NCBI GenBank assembly: GCA_963718195.1
Contig: CAVQYQ010000002.1
Span: 1 to 64,000 of the forward strand
Length of the DNA stretch: 64,000 bases
Direction: 5' to 3'
Origin: MADRE3 sp963718195
GTDB taxonomy: Bacteria; Desulfobacterota; Desulfobulbia; Desulfobulbales; Desulfocapsaceae
The position numbers and the translations under genes were made by a program. Positions 39,046-47,934 of this stretch are shown here, one piece after another. Positions within the stretch are counted from its first letter, which is position 1, and every line of letters starts with the position of its first letter. Below the pieces are notes generated by a model. It was not told the DNA's origin, ran no database searches, and saw only the letters and a list, made by a program, of their open reading frames with translations.

Positions 39046-39068
39046 TCCGACCTCCGCACCAATGCCAA
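39046..39068 (+). repeat. Right attachment-site repeat (tRNA-Leu 3' copy)
   Basis: An exact 23-base copy of 36049-36071 with no tRNA body before it. With the left copy it frames about 3.0 kb. Immediately after it comes a clean hairpin, whereas the left copy's hairpin is degraded, so this side may carry the original tRNA downstream sequence. Confidence 0.7.
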
Positions 39069-39107
39069 AATAGCGTAATCTATAGAGATTTTGTGGGTTA
39101 CGCTATT
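39069..39107 (+). terminator. Hairpin after the right att copy
   Basis: AATAGCGTAA (39069-39078) pairs perfectly with TTACGCTATT (39098-39107). It was probably the terminator of the tRNA-Leu transcript before island insertion; the matching place after the tRNA (about 36070-36111) holds a mismatched version. Confidence 0.5.
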
Positions 39108-39215
39108 GTTATTTCTGGGCGTTGAGTCAGTCGTCTTACCCTACAGTGGAAAGCCCCTTGGATTTTATACCAGTTGATATGTTAGACTTACGATCAAATC
39201 AACTGGAGAAGACCA

Positions 39216-39482
39216 ATGAAAAAGAAGCGATTTTCAGAAGAACAGATCATACGAATACTTAAAGAAGGAGAAGCTCTGGGCAATGTTCGTGAGGCATGCC
39301 GGCAGCACAATATAACCGAGCAGACCTACTATCGTTGGCGTAATAAATTTGGCGGCATGGAAGTATCTGATGCGAAGAGATTGAAGGGTCTGGAAAAAGA
39401 AAATTCAGAACTGAAAAAGCTGGTTGCAGAACTCACCCTTGATAACCGAATGCTCAAGGATGTCGTTTCAAAAAAGTGGTAA
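39216..39482 (+). CDS. IS3-family transposase OrfA
   Basis: 88 residues. A helix-turn-helix of the HTH_8/IS3 OrfA type (RFSEEQIIRILKEGEALGN, then ACRQHNITEQTYYRWRNKFG) is followed by a leucine-zipper-like stretch (LKGLEKENSELKKLVAELTL). It ends at TAA 39480-39482 just after the heptamer A AAA AAG, where ribosomes can slip to make the OrfAB fusion transposase. Confidence 0.9.
   Translation: MKKKRFSEEQIIRILKEGEALGNVREACRQHNITEQTYYRWRNKFGGMEVSDAKRLKGLEKENSELKKLVAELTLDNRMLKDVVSKKW
39470..39476 (+). promoter_or_regulatory. Programmed -1 frameshift heptamer
   Basis: A AAA AAG is positioned in the OrfA frame (codons AAA 39471-39473, AAG 39474-39476). A slip of -1 enters the OrfB frame exactly. This is the standard slippery signal of IS3-family elements. 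Confidence 0.75.
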
Positions 39483-40321
39483 GCCTTGCCAGCCAAAGAA
39501 TCGTATCTGATTACCTGCGCTCAAAGTATCAGGTCAGTGAAAGACACTCATGCAGGATCATCGGCCTGAACCGCGCAACGAAACGGAACAAACCAGAAGC
39601 CAATCATGATCAAGAACTCAGAGAAGAAATTCACCGGTTATCAGTTCATTATCCACGATTTGGTTACCGGAAGATTTATTACAAACTGAAAGAAGCCGGT
39701 TGGAAAATTGGCAGGGAAAGAGTTCGTCTGATTCGCAAGCAGGAAGGTTTGCAGGTAATCAAGAAACAGAAGAAGAAACGGTTACTTGGAAAAAGTACAA
39801 CAAAGCTGAGCAAGGCAAATTATCCAAATCATGTTTGGAGTTATGACCTGGTGTCTGACCAGACGGCTTGCGGCCGCCGCATTCGGAGTTTGACAGTAAT
39901 TGATGAATACACCCGATATGGTCTGGCAATTTACACAAGTCGTTCGATCACCTCTGGTCATGTCAAACGTGTATTGAGCGAGCTCTTTGACCAATGGGGT
40001 CCACCTGTCTGTATAAAAAGTGATAATGGACCAGAATTTATAGCGAAAAGCGTGCAAGAGTGGCTAGATAAAGCAGGAGTAAAAACAAGATATATAGATC
40101 CAGGTAGCCCTTGGCAAAACGGACATAATGAGAGTTTTAATGCGGTTTTTCGAGATGGCTGTTTGGATAGATGGCTCTTTTATTCAGTACAGGAAGCAAG
40201 ACGGGTTATCAACGGATGGCTTGACGAATATAATATTGAACGTCCTCATGGGGCCCTCGCCGGAGCACCTCCAGCGAGATATGTGAAGCAATTAGAAGAA
40301 AAAAGAAGAAAAGCTGCATGA
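39476..40321 (+). CDS. IS3-family transposase OrfB (DDE integrase domain)
   Basis: 281 residues. The N-terminal HTH_21-like part (HYPRFGYRKIYYKLKEAGW) precedes an rve integrase core with the DDE triad: Asp in WSYDLVSD, Asp in KSDNGPEF and Glu in NGHNESFNA. The C-terminal GWLDEYNIERPHGALAG is typical of the IS407/IS3 group. The GTG at 39476 could serve as an independent start, but production as an OrfAB fusion by -1 frameshifting is the usual mode. Confidence 0.9.
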   Translation: MVSLASQRIVSDYLRSKYQVSERHSCRIIGLNRATKRNKPEANHDQELREEIHRLSVHYPRFGYRKIYYKLKEAGWKIGRERVRLIRKQEGLQVIKKQKKKRLLGKSTTKLSKANYPNHVWSYDLVSDQTACGRRIRSLTVIDEYTRYGLAIYTSRSITSGHVKRVLSELFDQWGPPVCIKSDNGPEFIAKSVQEWLDKAGVKTRYIDPGSPWQNGHNESFNAVFRDGCLDRWLFYSVQEARRVINGWLDEYNIERPHGALAGAPPARYVKQLEEKRRKAA

Positions 40322-40572
40322 GAAAGAGGAAAACCCTAACTTTCAGACTGGTATAGAAACTGTGGGCCGCTCAGCATATCTAACCATTTCTTCTACACTA
40401 CATCTTCAGTAGGGGAGATTGACATGTCGAACATTATCATCCGAACAATTGTCTATTATGTCAGGTTGGATCTAATCTTTTACGTATTATTTTAGGTTAA
40501 TAAGTCTGATTCCAATAAAAAGAATCCAAGCAAGAAAAACTCGCCCAAAAAAACCCTATAGGGTATCGGCTG

Positions 40573-42033
40573 CTATTGCACTTTAATCACGACGAGAGTG
40601 ATATCATCTTCCTGGTTTTCATTATCACGAAACGTATTCAGTTCAGACATCAGTGCTTCTTGTATTCCAGCAGCTGATTGATCGCAGTTATTGACTATTA
40701 TTCTAGTCACACTTTCCTGACCAAACTGGCTATTTTCATTGTTTCTGGTTTCGTAGATGCCATCGGTTCCGATCAAAATGATATCCCCTTTTTTGAAATC
40801 CTCTGACTCTTGAGATTCAAAGACGAAAGATTCATCTATGCCGAGCACTATTCCATTGCCATCAAGTTTTGAGATTTGCCCGGTGTCTTTTTGATACCAA
40901 AGTGCTGGTTCATGTCCGGCTCTGACCCATCGCAACCTTTTTTCACTGGGATCTATCTCTAGAAAGAACATCGTTGTAAAATTACCGCTGGAAGCACAAT
41001 CTTTGGAAATCAATCTGTTAATGTCATTCACCAGGCGTCCAGGGCCTGTATAGGTTTCAGCTGCAGAAATCAAGAATGCCCGAACAGTGGTCATGAGCAT
41101 TGCAGCCCCAACGCCATGTCCACAGGCATCGGCAACGGTGATACCTAATTTATCATCAGGCAGAAGAAAATAGTCATAGTAATCCCCCCCTGTCTGATCA
41201 CAATACACCGATATTCCACTCACATCGAACCCTTGCAGGTAAGGGCTCTTCTTGGGAAGAAGGTTTTGTTGAACCTCTTCAGCGAACTTTAAGGAATGCA
41301 TCAGGTCAAAACGATGCCTGAGCCCATCGATCATATGGTTTGTATGCTCTGCGATTACCCCAAACTCATCTTGAGTGGCGACCGGAACTTTGCCCGTTAA
41401 ATCGCCATTCCTTACTTTTTCAAGAATGCGTGTCTCATTATTGAAAAGGATCTTTAAATTTCTTGAGTATGAAATAATAAGGTTGATAACAAGAACCATG
41501 AGCACGCCCATGATAAACAAAATTTCATATATAACCGAAACCTGGGCTTTCATAATGGACTCAGGATCCTGAGCCGTGTTTGCCAACCAAACGATATCCC
41601 GAGTAAAAATCAGAATAAGTATAAGGCATACGAAGACGAAGGTTGTAACTGCAATCAGCGTGAACTTACGGGTTATTGGAGAATACTGTATCGGTTGTGC
41701 TGAATACTTACCCAGTTTCATGGCATCCAATATAATTTCTCTCTCCTTGATCAGAGAGGAATCAATTCCTATGAAAAATCCTGCGATGATACAGCCAATT
41801 AAAATGGAGCCAGCATTTTGTAGTGGAAAATGCAATACAATATTCTGATAGGTAATAATGAGAATAGAGGCACAAATACAAATAAACAATTCAAAAATAA
41901 AAGCCCGTCTGGGTTGTTGAAGGGAGGCGGCACCTTCAACAAATTTTTTTATAGATAGCTGACGAATGATCAGTAGTAAGAAAAAGCCAATCGCTATTAT
42001 TATCCCCAGGTACACGGGGGACAGAGTCGCCAT
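40573..42033 (-). CDS. Membrane PP2C-type serine phosphatase (RsbU/SpoIIE-like) with HAMP
   Basis: 486 residues. Several N-terminal membrane helices (residues ~8-24, ~45-65, ~75-92, ~127-146, ~168-190) are followed by a HAMP linker (EKVRNGDLTGKVPVATQDEFG, about 204-224) and a SpoIIE/PP2C domain: FAEEVQQNLLP, GGDYYDYFLL, ADACGHGVGAAMLM, HEPALWY and ILIGTDGIYE. It should dephosphorylate an anti-sigma antagonist or another Ser/Thr-phosphorylated partner in response to a membrane signal. No anti-sigma gene lies next to it. It stands alone between the IS element and the sulfotransferase gene. Confidence 0.85.
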   Translation of the reverse strand: MATLSPVYLGIIIAIGFFLLLIIRQLSIKKFVEGAASLQQPRRAFIFELFICICASILIITYQNIVLHFPLQNAGSILIGCIIAGFFIGIDSSLIKEREIILDAMKLGKYSAQPIQYSPITRKFTLIAVTTFVFVCLILILIFTRDIVWLANTAQDPESIMKAQVSVIYEILFIMGVLMVLVINLIISYSRNLKILFNNETRILEKVRNGDLTGKVPVATQDEFGVIAEHTNHMIDGLRHRFDLMHSLKFAEEVQQNLLPKKSPYLQGFDVSGISVYCDQTGGDYYDYFLLPDDKLGITVADACGHGVGAAMLMTTVRAFLISAAETYTGPGRLVNDINRLISKDCASSGNFTTMFFLEIDPSEKRLRWVRAGHEPALWYQKDTGQISKLDGNGIVLGIDESFVFESQESEDFKKGDIILIGTDGIYETRNNENSQFGQESVTRIIVNNCDQSAAGIQEALMSELNTFRDNENQEDDITLVVIKVQ

Positions 42034-42672
42034 GAAAGGTCAGACCTGGCCTCCATAGAAGGTCAGCGATAGGATTGCAAAAATGTATTGTAATAAAGTT
42101 CTCATATAAACTTACTCATCATTGAGATAAACAGATTGAAGATATCTAAGTTCATCATGAAATAGAAAAATAGTACTCTTGATAATAGGGTTAACAGCCA
42201 GCTGACATACTATCACTGAAATCCCATAACATCAATTCACAGATCTCAGATCCAGGTAAGCATCTAACTTTGTTTATTTTTTTAATGAAACAGTCAGCTT
42301 CTCATTTGCTCAGATATTGTTTGAAAAAATGAAAAGGACGACAAAATAGAAAAGAAATGAAAAGGGGACGGGTTTATTATCACGATTTTTGTTCCATTTT
42401 CTTGTTGTGCCTAAATTGTACCTCCTCTCATGATTCTGTTCTCGTTTTGAAGATATGCAGGAACAAAGAGAAGATTGGGGAGAAAGTCTTCTTTTTCATT
42501 TAGTGTAACATCCAATAGAGACGATCTGCAAAACTGTAATATTCTGACAAGATGGCTATCTGCTTGACAGTCGCATGGCTGATAAGTAAATATTTCCTCT
42601 CGCGTGCGCTGTTTCTTTGCACACGCGAAGAATACTGACATACTCACGATAAAGGTCCAAGGAGACTCATCC
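42034..42672. other. Non-coding stretch before the sulfotransferase gene
   Basis: About 640 bases, AT-rich. Short open frames here lack family features and ribosome sites. A stretch near 42361-42405 reads AGGGGACGGGTTTATTATC, a kind of GC-rich phrase seen near REP-associated elements, but only one copy is present, so I do not call a repeat. The promoter of one or both neighbouring divergent genes must lie here; I see no convincing -35/-10 pair. Confidence 0.4.
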
Positions 42673-43527
42673 ATGCTCGGCATTTTAGGACATGTACTGG
42701 CTTACCCTTATTACTCACGCCCCGTGTTCATCATCGGGGCAGGACGCTCCGGTACCACGGCCTTGACCTGTGCTTTGGGTCGTCACCCCCGAATCTTTGC
42801 CATTGAACGCGAATGTCCTTTTATCGGCCATGTGGGTCGTTTAGCGCATTACATCGAGCCGGATCGGTTTCCCGAATATTATTTGGAAAATTTGCTTATC
42901 TCGAAACACGAAGCAATCAGGCGGTTAGCGCGCTTGTGCTTTGAAAGTTGCCGTGGAAAAAATTTTGGCCTTGCCGATAGTGTGAGTCGGCTGGTTCGTG
43001 CTGACTTCGAGTTACTGCAAAGTCGTCGCTGGTGTTCCAAGACCTTTCCGCACCATGATGAATTTTTGGGTCTGCTGCGTTTATTTCCCAAGGCCTGCTT
43101 TCTTTATATCCTGCGCGACGGTATTGATATGGTCCAGTCCAGAACACGCTTTGCCAATTTCAAACAGCACGGTTTTCTCGACCATTGCCGTACCTGGACC
43201 ATGAATGTAGACAAGTACGCCTATGTTAAGAAATACCCCGACACTGCTCTGGAAATAAGGCACGACCAATTGGTCAGTGAACCGGGAAAAGTGTTTGAAC
43301 AGGTCTACGCCCTCCTGGAACTCGATTTTCATCCGGGACCGGTCGATTTTATCGGCGGCACCATTGTGCATCCGTTGGACAAGCCCACCAAAGAGAACGT
43401 TAATGTCAAAGATGTTTTGAAAAAGCGAACTCCTGCCTGGGTGAAATGGACTGATGAGGAAAAAGAAATCTTCAAAAAAGTCTGCGGGAAAAACATGAGC
43501 CGCACAGGTTACGACATTCCTTTTTAA
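42673..43527 (+). CDS. Sulfotransferase family protein
   Basis: About 284 residues from ATG 42673 (MLGILGHVLAYP); an earlier ATG at 42604 lacks support. The PAPS-binding P-loop is FIIGAGRSGTTALTCALG near residues 20-37, and the 3'-phosphate-binding segment is ILRDGIDMVQSRTRF near 147-161. The last part, EIFKKVCGKNMSRTGY, is typical of bacterial sulfotransferases. It probably adds sulfate to a surface glycan or small molecule. No PAPS-making genes are adjacent. Confidence 0.75.
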   Translation: MLGILGHVLAYPYYSRPVFIIGAGRSGTTALTCALGRHPRIFAIERECPFIGHVGRLAHYIEPDRFPEYYLENLLISKHEAIRRLARLCFESCRGKNFGLADSVSRLVRADFELLQSRRWCSKTFPHHDEFLGLLRLFPKACFLYILRDGIDMVQSRTRFANFKQHGFLDHCRTWTMNVDKYAYVKKYPDTALEIRHDQLVSEPGKVFEQVYALLELDFHPGPVDFIGGTIVHPLDKPTKENVNVKDVLKKRTPAWVKWTDEEKEIFKKVCGKNMSRTGYDIPF

Positions 43528-43761
43528 AGTCTTTACGCAAGCGAATAATCATATAATTACGGCTAATTGAAGGATGACAAAAAAATGCATATCGCCTGTC
43601 ACATGCCGCGAGTTCGTGCCAGTCACGGGCGGCGAAATCGGCGCTTATATATACTGTGAGGTTATTGATTCGAATGATACACGGATAGATATATATTAAA
43701 ATGGTTCCTCTTTCTTGTATTCCCAGTACCCGGTATTAAAACCTGCCAACCAATATCTCGT

Positions 43762-44232
43762 TTAGGAGATATCGGGATTTAGAGTCCACTTGATAAACCA
43801 GTCCTCCTCATGATCCTCCCCACCCTCCATATCCAGGCAGACAATGCCAGAATTTTGAAACTTGAACACTCGACAGCTTTCTGCTCCCGTGGTTAGAAAT
43901 GATACGAGCCGCTCCATGAAGGGCATATGGCCAACCACCATCAAGTTTTCCTTGAGCTCAATAGTGGCAGCAAAGCTTCGAGCATCATCCATCGGCTTGA
44001 TACCGGAAATCATTTTCATGGGAGTTTTCAGGGCTAAAGCCTCATGAAATATACCGGCTGTCTGTTCAGCCCGCTTCTTGCCTGAGTGCACAATCTTTTG
44101 AACGGGAATTTTGTACCCTTTGGCAACCTGAGCAATACGGTTTGTCTGCTCTCTACCAAAATCAGAAAGCCCCTTTTCTGGGTCTATATCCTTGGGTGCA
44201 CTTATCCCGTGCTGAACAAGAAATAACGCCAT
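43762..44232 (-). CDS. SixA-like histidine phosphatase
   Basis: 156 residues of the histidine phosphatase superfamily. The N-terminal LVQHGISAP replaces the usual RHG with QHG, which is common in SixA. GREQTNRIAQV and the later VVGHMPFMERLVSFL with the second catalytic His are present. SixA removes phosphate from histidine in phosphotransfer (HPt) domains. No HPt-type partner is encoded next to it. Confidence 0.75.
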   Translation of the reverse strand: MALFLVQHGISAPKDIDPEKGLSDFGREQTNRIAQVAKGYKIPVQKIVHSGKKRAEQTAGIFHEALALKTPMKMISGIKPMDDARSFAATIELKENLMVVGHMPFMERLVSFLTTGAESCRVFKFQNSGIVCLDMEGGEDHEEDWFIKWTLNPDIS

Positions 44233-44440
44233 ACTACTGCCTCCAATAACATGTTTGACATAGATATGTTTTTAGCTTGATTGAAACAGAGACTAAAACA
44301 CAGATATCTTCATCATTGAAGTAATAATTTTGCGTAATGTTTCCTCAAAATGGATAGGTGATATCTGGACCATTGTAAAAGAAACATTTCACATTCCAGA
44401 TAGGCCAAACAAAGACGCACCCTCTTTCTTTCTCCAATCT

Positions 44441-45127
44441 TTATGGCTTCTGAGGGACGGGGAGTTCTGTTTTCTGAAGGGATAGGTATCTGGTTGTTTC
44501 TAGGGTGGGGCTATTTTCGATAAATGATTGCAGTGCCTGGATGAAACGGATGGGCCATTTTTTTTGGATGATGTTTTTGACAAAGGTGGGGATCCATCCA
44601 CCAAGGTCTCCTGAAAAAGTGAACTCAACCTGAGTCCTGTCTCGGGAAAGAGGGATGATAACAAATTCCAGCACTTTGACATTAGCTAAAAGGTGGTCCT
44701 TGTCGGCAAGTTTTTTGTTGATCGAGTTCTGGGCGGTAAACAGAATACGATCTGTCTTATATTCTACTGTCCCTACGAGGAGAAATTCTCGATCATAAAA
44801 TGGCCACGGTGTGGTGTAGTATTCACTATATTCAAATTGGTTGGTTGAAATTTCATTGTGAATGGCTGTGAATTTAAGCTTGGGTGCCCAGCTATTTTTA
44901 TTCTCAGCATCTACAAGCGCCATAACAATTTTTTCATAAGGAATATTAAGTTTGGCAATGGCTTTGAATGGGAGAAGGTCATTTGATTCTTCAAGAGAGC
45001 GAAAAAGGGTCACTCCTTCGACCGTATCAATCTGTTCCCATTGATTTGAACTGCTGAGATCTGCTGAAAGCGAACTTGCCAGAAGAACCAGGCTGAGTCC
45101 CATTAATAGAATCCATGGCACTTTCAT
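44441..45127 (-). CDS. Exported START/SRPBCC-like protein
   Basis: About 228 residues from ATG 45127 (MKVPWILLMGLSL), which opens directly on a signal peptide (ILLMGLSLVLLASSLSADL). An upstream ATG at 45151 would add eight residues. The mature part resembles a START-type lipid-binding domain: IDTVEGVTLFRSLEESND, KNSWAPKLKF, EYYTTPWPFYDREFLLVG and a late FTFSGDLGGWIPTFVKN. It is probably periplasmic and binds a lipid or hydrophobic ligand. The minus-strand region before it (45152-45643) holds hairpins but no supported gene. Confidence 0.65.
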   Translation of the reverse strand: MKVPWILLMGLSLVLLASSLSADLSSSNQWEQIDTVEGVTLFRSLEESNDLLPFKAIAKLNIPYEKIVMALVDAENKNSWAPKLKFTAIHNEISTNQFEYSEYYTTPWPFYDREFLLVGTVEYKTDRILFTAQNSINKKLADKDHLLANVKVLEFVIIPLSRDRTQVEFTFSGDLGGWIPTFVKNIIQKKWPIRFIQALQSFIENSPTLETTRYLSLQKTELPVPQKP

Positions 45128-45411
45128 AATGAGTATTTTGACATTACCCAATAAGTAGTAATGAGATATTTTTCGTAATAATCAATGTTATATATATTTG
45201 TATTTCTATAGTTACACTCTCAGTAAAATCAAGGCTTGTAGACGACTTGGTCGCAGTCCTTTTTGCTTTCCAAATCAGCAGAAATGTCCACAGGTGTCCA
45301 CACGATGAAGAAGCAACTACCCCCTTTTGGGGGATGGTTTTCACCCTTTGTGGGGGATTCCCCTTGATCTGTAATTGAATATACAGACACTTGAGGGCAT
45401 GGGGACAAACA

Positions 45412-45492
45412 ACGCGATCCTGCTCTTGAAGCCGGAAGAGTGGTTGATATGGCATTGGCGACAAAACTTCTGGCTATGCTGAAACCCGGATG
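45412..45492 (+). other. Possible remnant of a plus-strand gene end
   Basis: A 26-residue frame (RDPALEAGRVVDMALATKLL, then AMLKPG and stop) has protein-like character and is followed at once by a hairpin and T run. No start or upstream coding sequence is visible, so it may be the tail of a deleted gene. I do not recognise the family. Confidence 0.3.
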
Positions 45493-45536
45493 AACAATAG
45501 TACTATTCACCCTTTTCACCGGGTTTCAGTATTTTT
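45479..45536 (+). terminator. Long-loop hairpin with T run
   Basis: CTGAAACCCGG (45479-45489) pairs with CCGGGTTTCAG (45519-45529), followed by TATTTTT. The loop contains the 12-base palindrome AATAGTACTATT (45497-45508). It would end a plus-strand transcript matching the remnant just upstream. Confidence 0.5.
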
Positions 45537-45547
45537 CCCAGGCCAAT

Positions 45548-45579
45548 ACCTGGTGCCGGTAAATTTTACGGCACCAGGT
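45548..45579 (-). terminator. Hairpin downstream of katG
   Basis: ACCTGGTGCCG pairs with CGGCACCAGGT across a 10-base loop that can pair further with one bulge. It lies 65 bases past the katG stop on the minus strand, a suitable place for its terminator. The T run after it is weak. Confidence 0.5.
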
Positions 45580-45643
45580 TGCTAATGACGTCGATGTGGT
45601 TGTGGTTAGTACCGGAGACCTTTTCTCTTGGTTTACACTGCAA

Positions 45644-47833
45644 TCAGCTGAGGTCAAAGCGGTCAAGGTTCATTACCTTATTCCAGGCCTCCACAAAGTC
45701 ATGGACGAACTGCTCCTGAGAATCTGAACTTCCATACACTTCAGCCAACGCGCGGAGTTCGGAATTTGATCCGAAGATTAAATCGACGCGTGTACCGGTC
45801 CATTTTGGTTCACCACTCTTGCGATCGCTGCCTTCAAAAATGTCTTCGTCTGCAGAGGTCGGCTTCCAGGCTGTCCCCATATCGAGCAGGTTCACAAAAA
45901 AATCATTGGTCAGCGTTTCTGGTTGATCGGTGAACACACCATGCTTGGTCTGCCCGAAGTTGGTGTTCAAGACACGCAGACCACCCACAAGAACCGTCAT
46001 CTCAGGTGCTGTCAGGGTCAGCAATTGCGCTTTATCGAGCAGCATCTCCTCGGCTGGTACCGTGTATTTGGTCTTGAGGTAGTTGCGAAAGCCATCTGCT
46101 TCCGGCTCAAGGGCTGAGAAGGACGTAACATCGGTTTGCTCCTGCGAGGCGTCCATGCGGCCCGGTGTAAAGGGAACCCTCACATCCTGACCACCACTCT
46201 TTGCCGCCTGCTCAACACCCGCACAACCTGCCAGCACGATAAGATCAGCCATCGAGATCGTCTTGTCGAACGAGCTCTTGATGCCCTCCAGTGTCTTCAA
46301 TACCTTCGTCAGCTGATCCGGCTGATTGACAGCCCAGTCCTTCTGGGGTGACAAGCGGATGCGGGCACCGTTTGCTCCGCCGCGCATGTCTGAGCCACGG
46401 AAGGTCGAAGCTGAGGCCCAGGCGGTTGCAACAAGCTCGGAGACAGCCAGACCAGAATCAAGGATTTTGGCCTTGAGCGCGGCGATATCGCTATCATTGA
46501 CCAGTTCATGATCGACCTCAGGGATCGGATCCTGCCAGATCAGCTCCTCTTCTGGAACTTCCGGGCCGAGATAGCGTGCGCGGGGACCCATGTCCCGGTG
46601 GGTCAGCTTGAACCACGCCCGGGCAAAGGCGTCTGCAAACTCATCGGGGTTCTGGTGGAAGCGCCGTGATATCGGCTCGTATAGCGGATCCATCCGCATA
46701 GCCATATCTGCGGTGGTCATTATGATCGGGACCCGCTTTGACGGATCATCAGATGCCGGAGCCATGTTGTCGTCGGTTGCCTCCTTCGGTGTCCACTGCT
46801 GAGCGCCGGCCGGACTTTTCGTCAGTACCCATTCGTTGCCGAACAGCATATCGAAATAGCCCATGTCCCACTTCGTCGGAGTTGGGTTCCAGGCTCCTTC
46901 CAGACCACTGCCAATCTGATCGGCACCTTTGCCACTGCCATGACTGCTCTTCCAGCCGAAACCCTGCTCTTCGATTCCAGCAGCCTCGGGTTCAGGCCCG
47001 ACCAGTGCGGCATCGCCGGCACCATGGCATTTGCCAAAGGTGTGTCCGCCAGCGGTGAGCGCGACTGTCTCCTCGTCATTCATGGCCATGCGCGCGAACG
47101 TTTCCCGAACATCCCGCCCGGAAGCGATCGGATCCGGGTTACCATCCGGGCCTTCCGGGTTCACGTAGATCAGGCCCATCTGCACAGCGGCCAATGGATT
47201 TTCAAGATCGCGGTCACCACGGTAACGGCTCTTGGGTTTGTCACTTGTCGCCAGCCATTCATCTTCGGCACCCCAGTAAATGTCTTTCTCCGGCTCCCAG
47301 ATATCCTCGCGTCCACCACCGAAACCAAAGGTCTTGAAACCCATCGATTCCATGGCTACGTTGCCGGCGAGAATAAACAGGTCAGCCCAGGAGATTTTCC
47401 GTCCATACTTCTGTTTGATCGGCCAGAGCAGCCGTCGCGCCTTGTCGAGGTTAACGTTGTCTGGCCAACTGTTGACGGGTGCAAAGCGCTGGTTACCGGT
47501 CCCTGCACCCCCGCGGCCGTCGCCGGTGCGGTATGTACCTGCGCTGTGCCATGCCATGCGGATGAAGAGTCCTCCGTAGTGACCATAATCGGCTGGCCAC
47601 CAGTCCTGCGAATCGGTCATCAAATCGTTCAGATCTTTCTTCACCGCGGCGAGGTCCAGACTCTTGAATTCTTCGGCGTAGCTAAAATCCTTGCCCATTG
47701 GATCGGACTTGGACGAGTGTTGGCGCAGAATATCCAGGTTCAGCTGGTTCGGCCACCAGTCGCGATTCGACCTGCTGCCAGCTCCGTGTCTGCTGGTTCT
47801 TCCCGTTACCGGGCACTTACTTTCTCCGCTCAT
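45644..47833 (-). CDS. katG: Catalase-peroxidase
   Basis: 729 residues with two peroxidase-like domains. The N-terminal active-site Trp and distal His are in FIRMAWHSAGTYRTGDGRGG, and the proximal-haem region has AGGHTFGKCHGAG. The second, non-catalytic domain begins near LTKVLKTLEGIK and ends in the usual FDFVEAWNKVMNLDRFDL-like tail (here VHDFVEAWNKVMNLDRFDLS). The Met-Tyr-Trp adduct residues include YVNPEGP. It removes H2O2. A ribosome site AGGAAAG precedes the start. The PerR-like gene lies 101 bases upstream on the same strand. Confidence 0.96.
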   Translation of the reverse strand: MSGESKCPVTGRTSRHGAGSRSNRDWWPNQLNLDILRQHSSKSDPMGKDFSYAEEFKSLDLAAVKKDLNDLMTDSQDWWPADYGHYGGLFIRMAWHSAGTYRTGDGRGGAGTGNQRFAPVNSWPDNVNLDKARRLLWPIKQKYGRKISWADLFILAGNVAMESMGFKTFGFGGGREDIWEPEKDIYWGAEDEWLATSDKPKSRYRGDRDLENPLAAVQMGLIYVNPEGPDGNPDPIASGRDVRETFARMAMNDEETVALTAGGHTFGKCHGAGDAALVGPEPEAAGIEEQGFGWKSSHGSGKGADQIGSGLEGAWNPTPTKWDMGYFDMLFGNEWVLTKSPAGAQQWTPKEATDDNMAPASDDPSKRVPIIMTTADMAMRMDPLYEPISRRFHQNPDEFADAFARAWFKLTHRDMGPRARYLGPEVPEEELIWQDPIPEVDHELVNDSDIAALKAKILDSGLAVSELVATAWASASTFRGSDMRGGANGARIRLSPQKDWAVNQPDQLTKVLKTLEGIKSSFDKTISMADLIVLAGCAGVEQAAKSGGQDVRVPFTPGRMDASQEQTDVTSFSALEPEADGFRNYLKTKYTVPAEEMLLDKAQLLTLTAPEMTVLVGGLRVLNTNFGQTKHGVFTDQPETLTNDFFVNLLDMGTAWKPTSADEDIFEGSDRKSGEPKWTGTRVDLIFGSNSELRALAEVYGSSDSQEQFVHDFVEAWNKVMNLDRFDLS

Positions 47834-47934
47834 AATCTTTCCTCTTGTTGTTGTCTGAAATAGTTACGGTGCTGCCAAGAAGAGCGTGTATTGTCATAGT
47901 GGACGAGTATATGTCCCGCCCGCTATGAAAAAAT

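Larger units (their letters stand above)
39159..40362 (+). mobile_element. IS3-family insertion sequence (IS407-like)
   Basis: Two overlapping transposase frames are flanked by imperfect inverted ends. The left end has TTTTATACCAGTTGATATGTTAG, shown here only in part as TATACCAGT at 39166-39174; the right end read on the minus strand has the same TATACCAGT core and a later GTTAG. Exact tips and any target duplication could not be fixed by eye. It sits about 90 bases beyond the island's right repeat and looks intact. Confidence 0.75.

Noticed and set aside
42361..42405. GC-rich phrase resembling REP-associated repeat
   Set aside because: Only one copy is visible and no partner transposase is near.
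42411..42683. Minus-strand open frame of 90 residues
   Set aside because: No family features; it overlaps the sulfotransferase start region and lacks a ribosome site.
45229..45519. Minus-strand open frame of 96 residues before the START-like gene
   Set aside because: It runs through two hairpins and has no family-like sequence or clear start site.
46940..47863. Long open frame on the plus strand (307 residues)
   Set aside because: It is fully antisense to katG, has no family motifs, and its codon pattern follows the katG frame.
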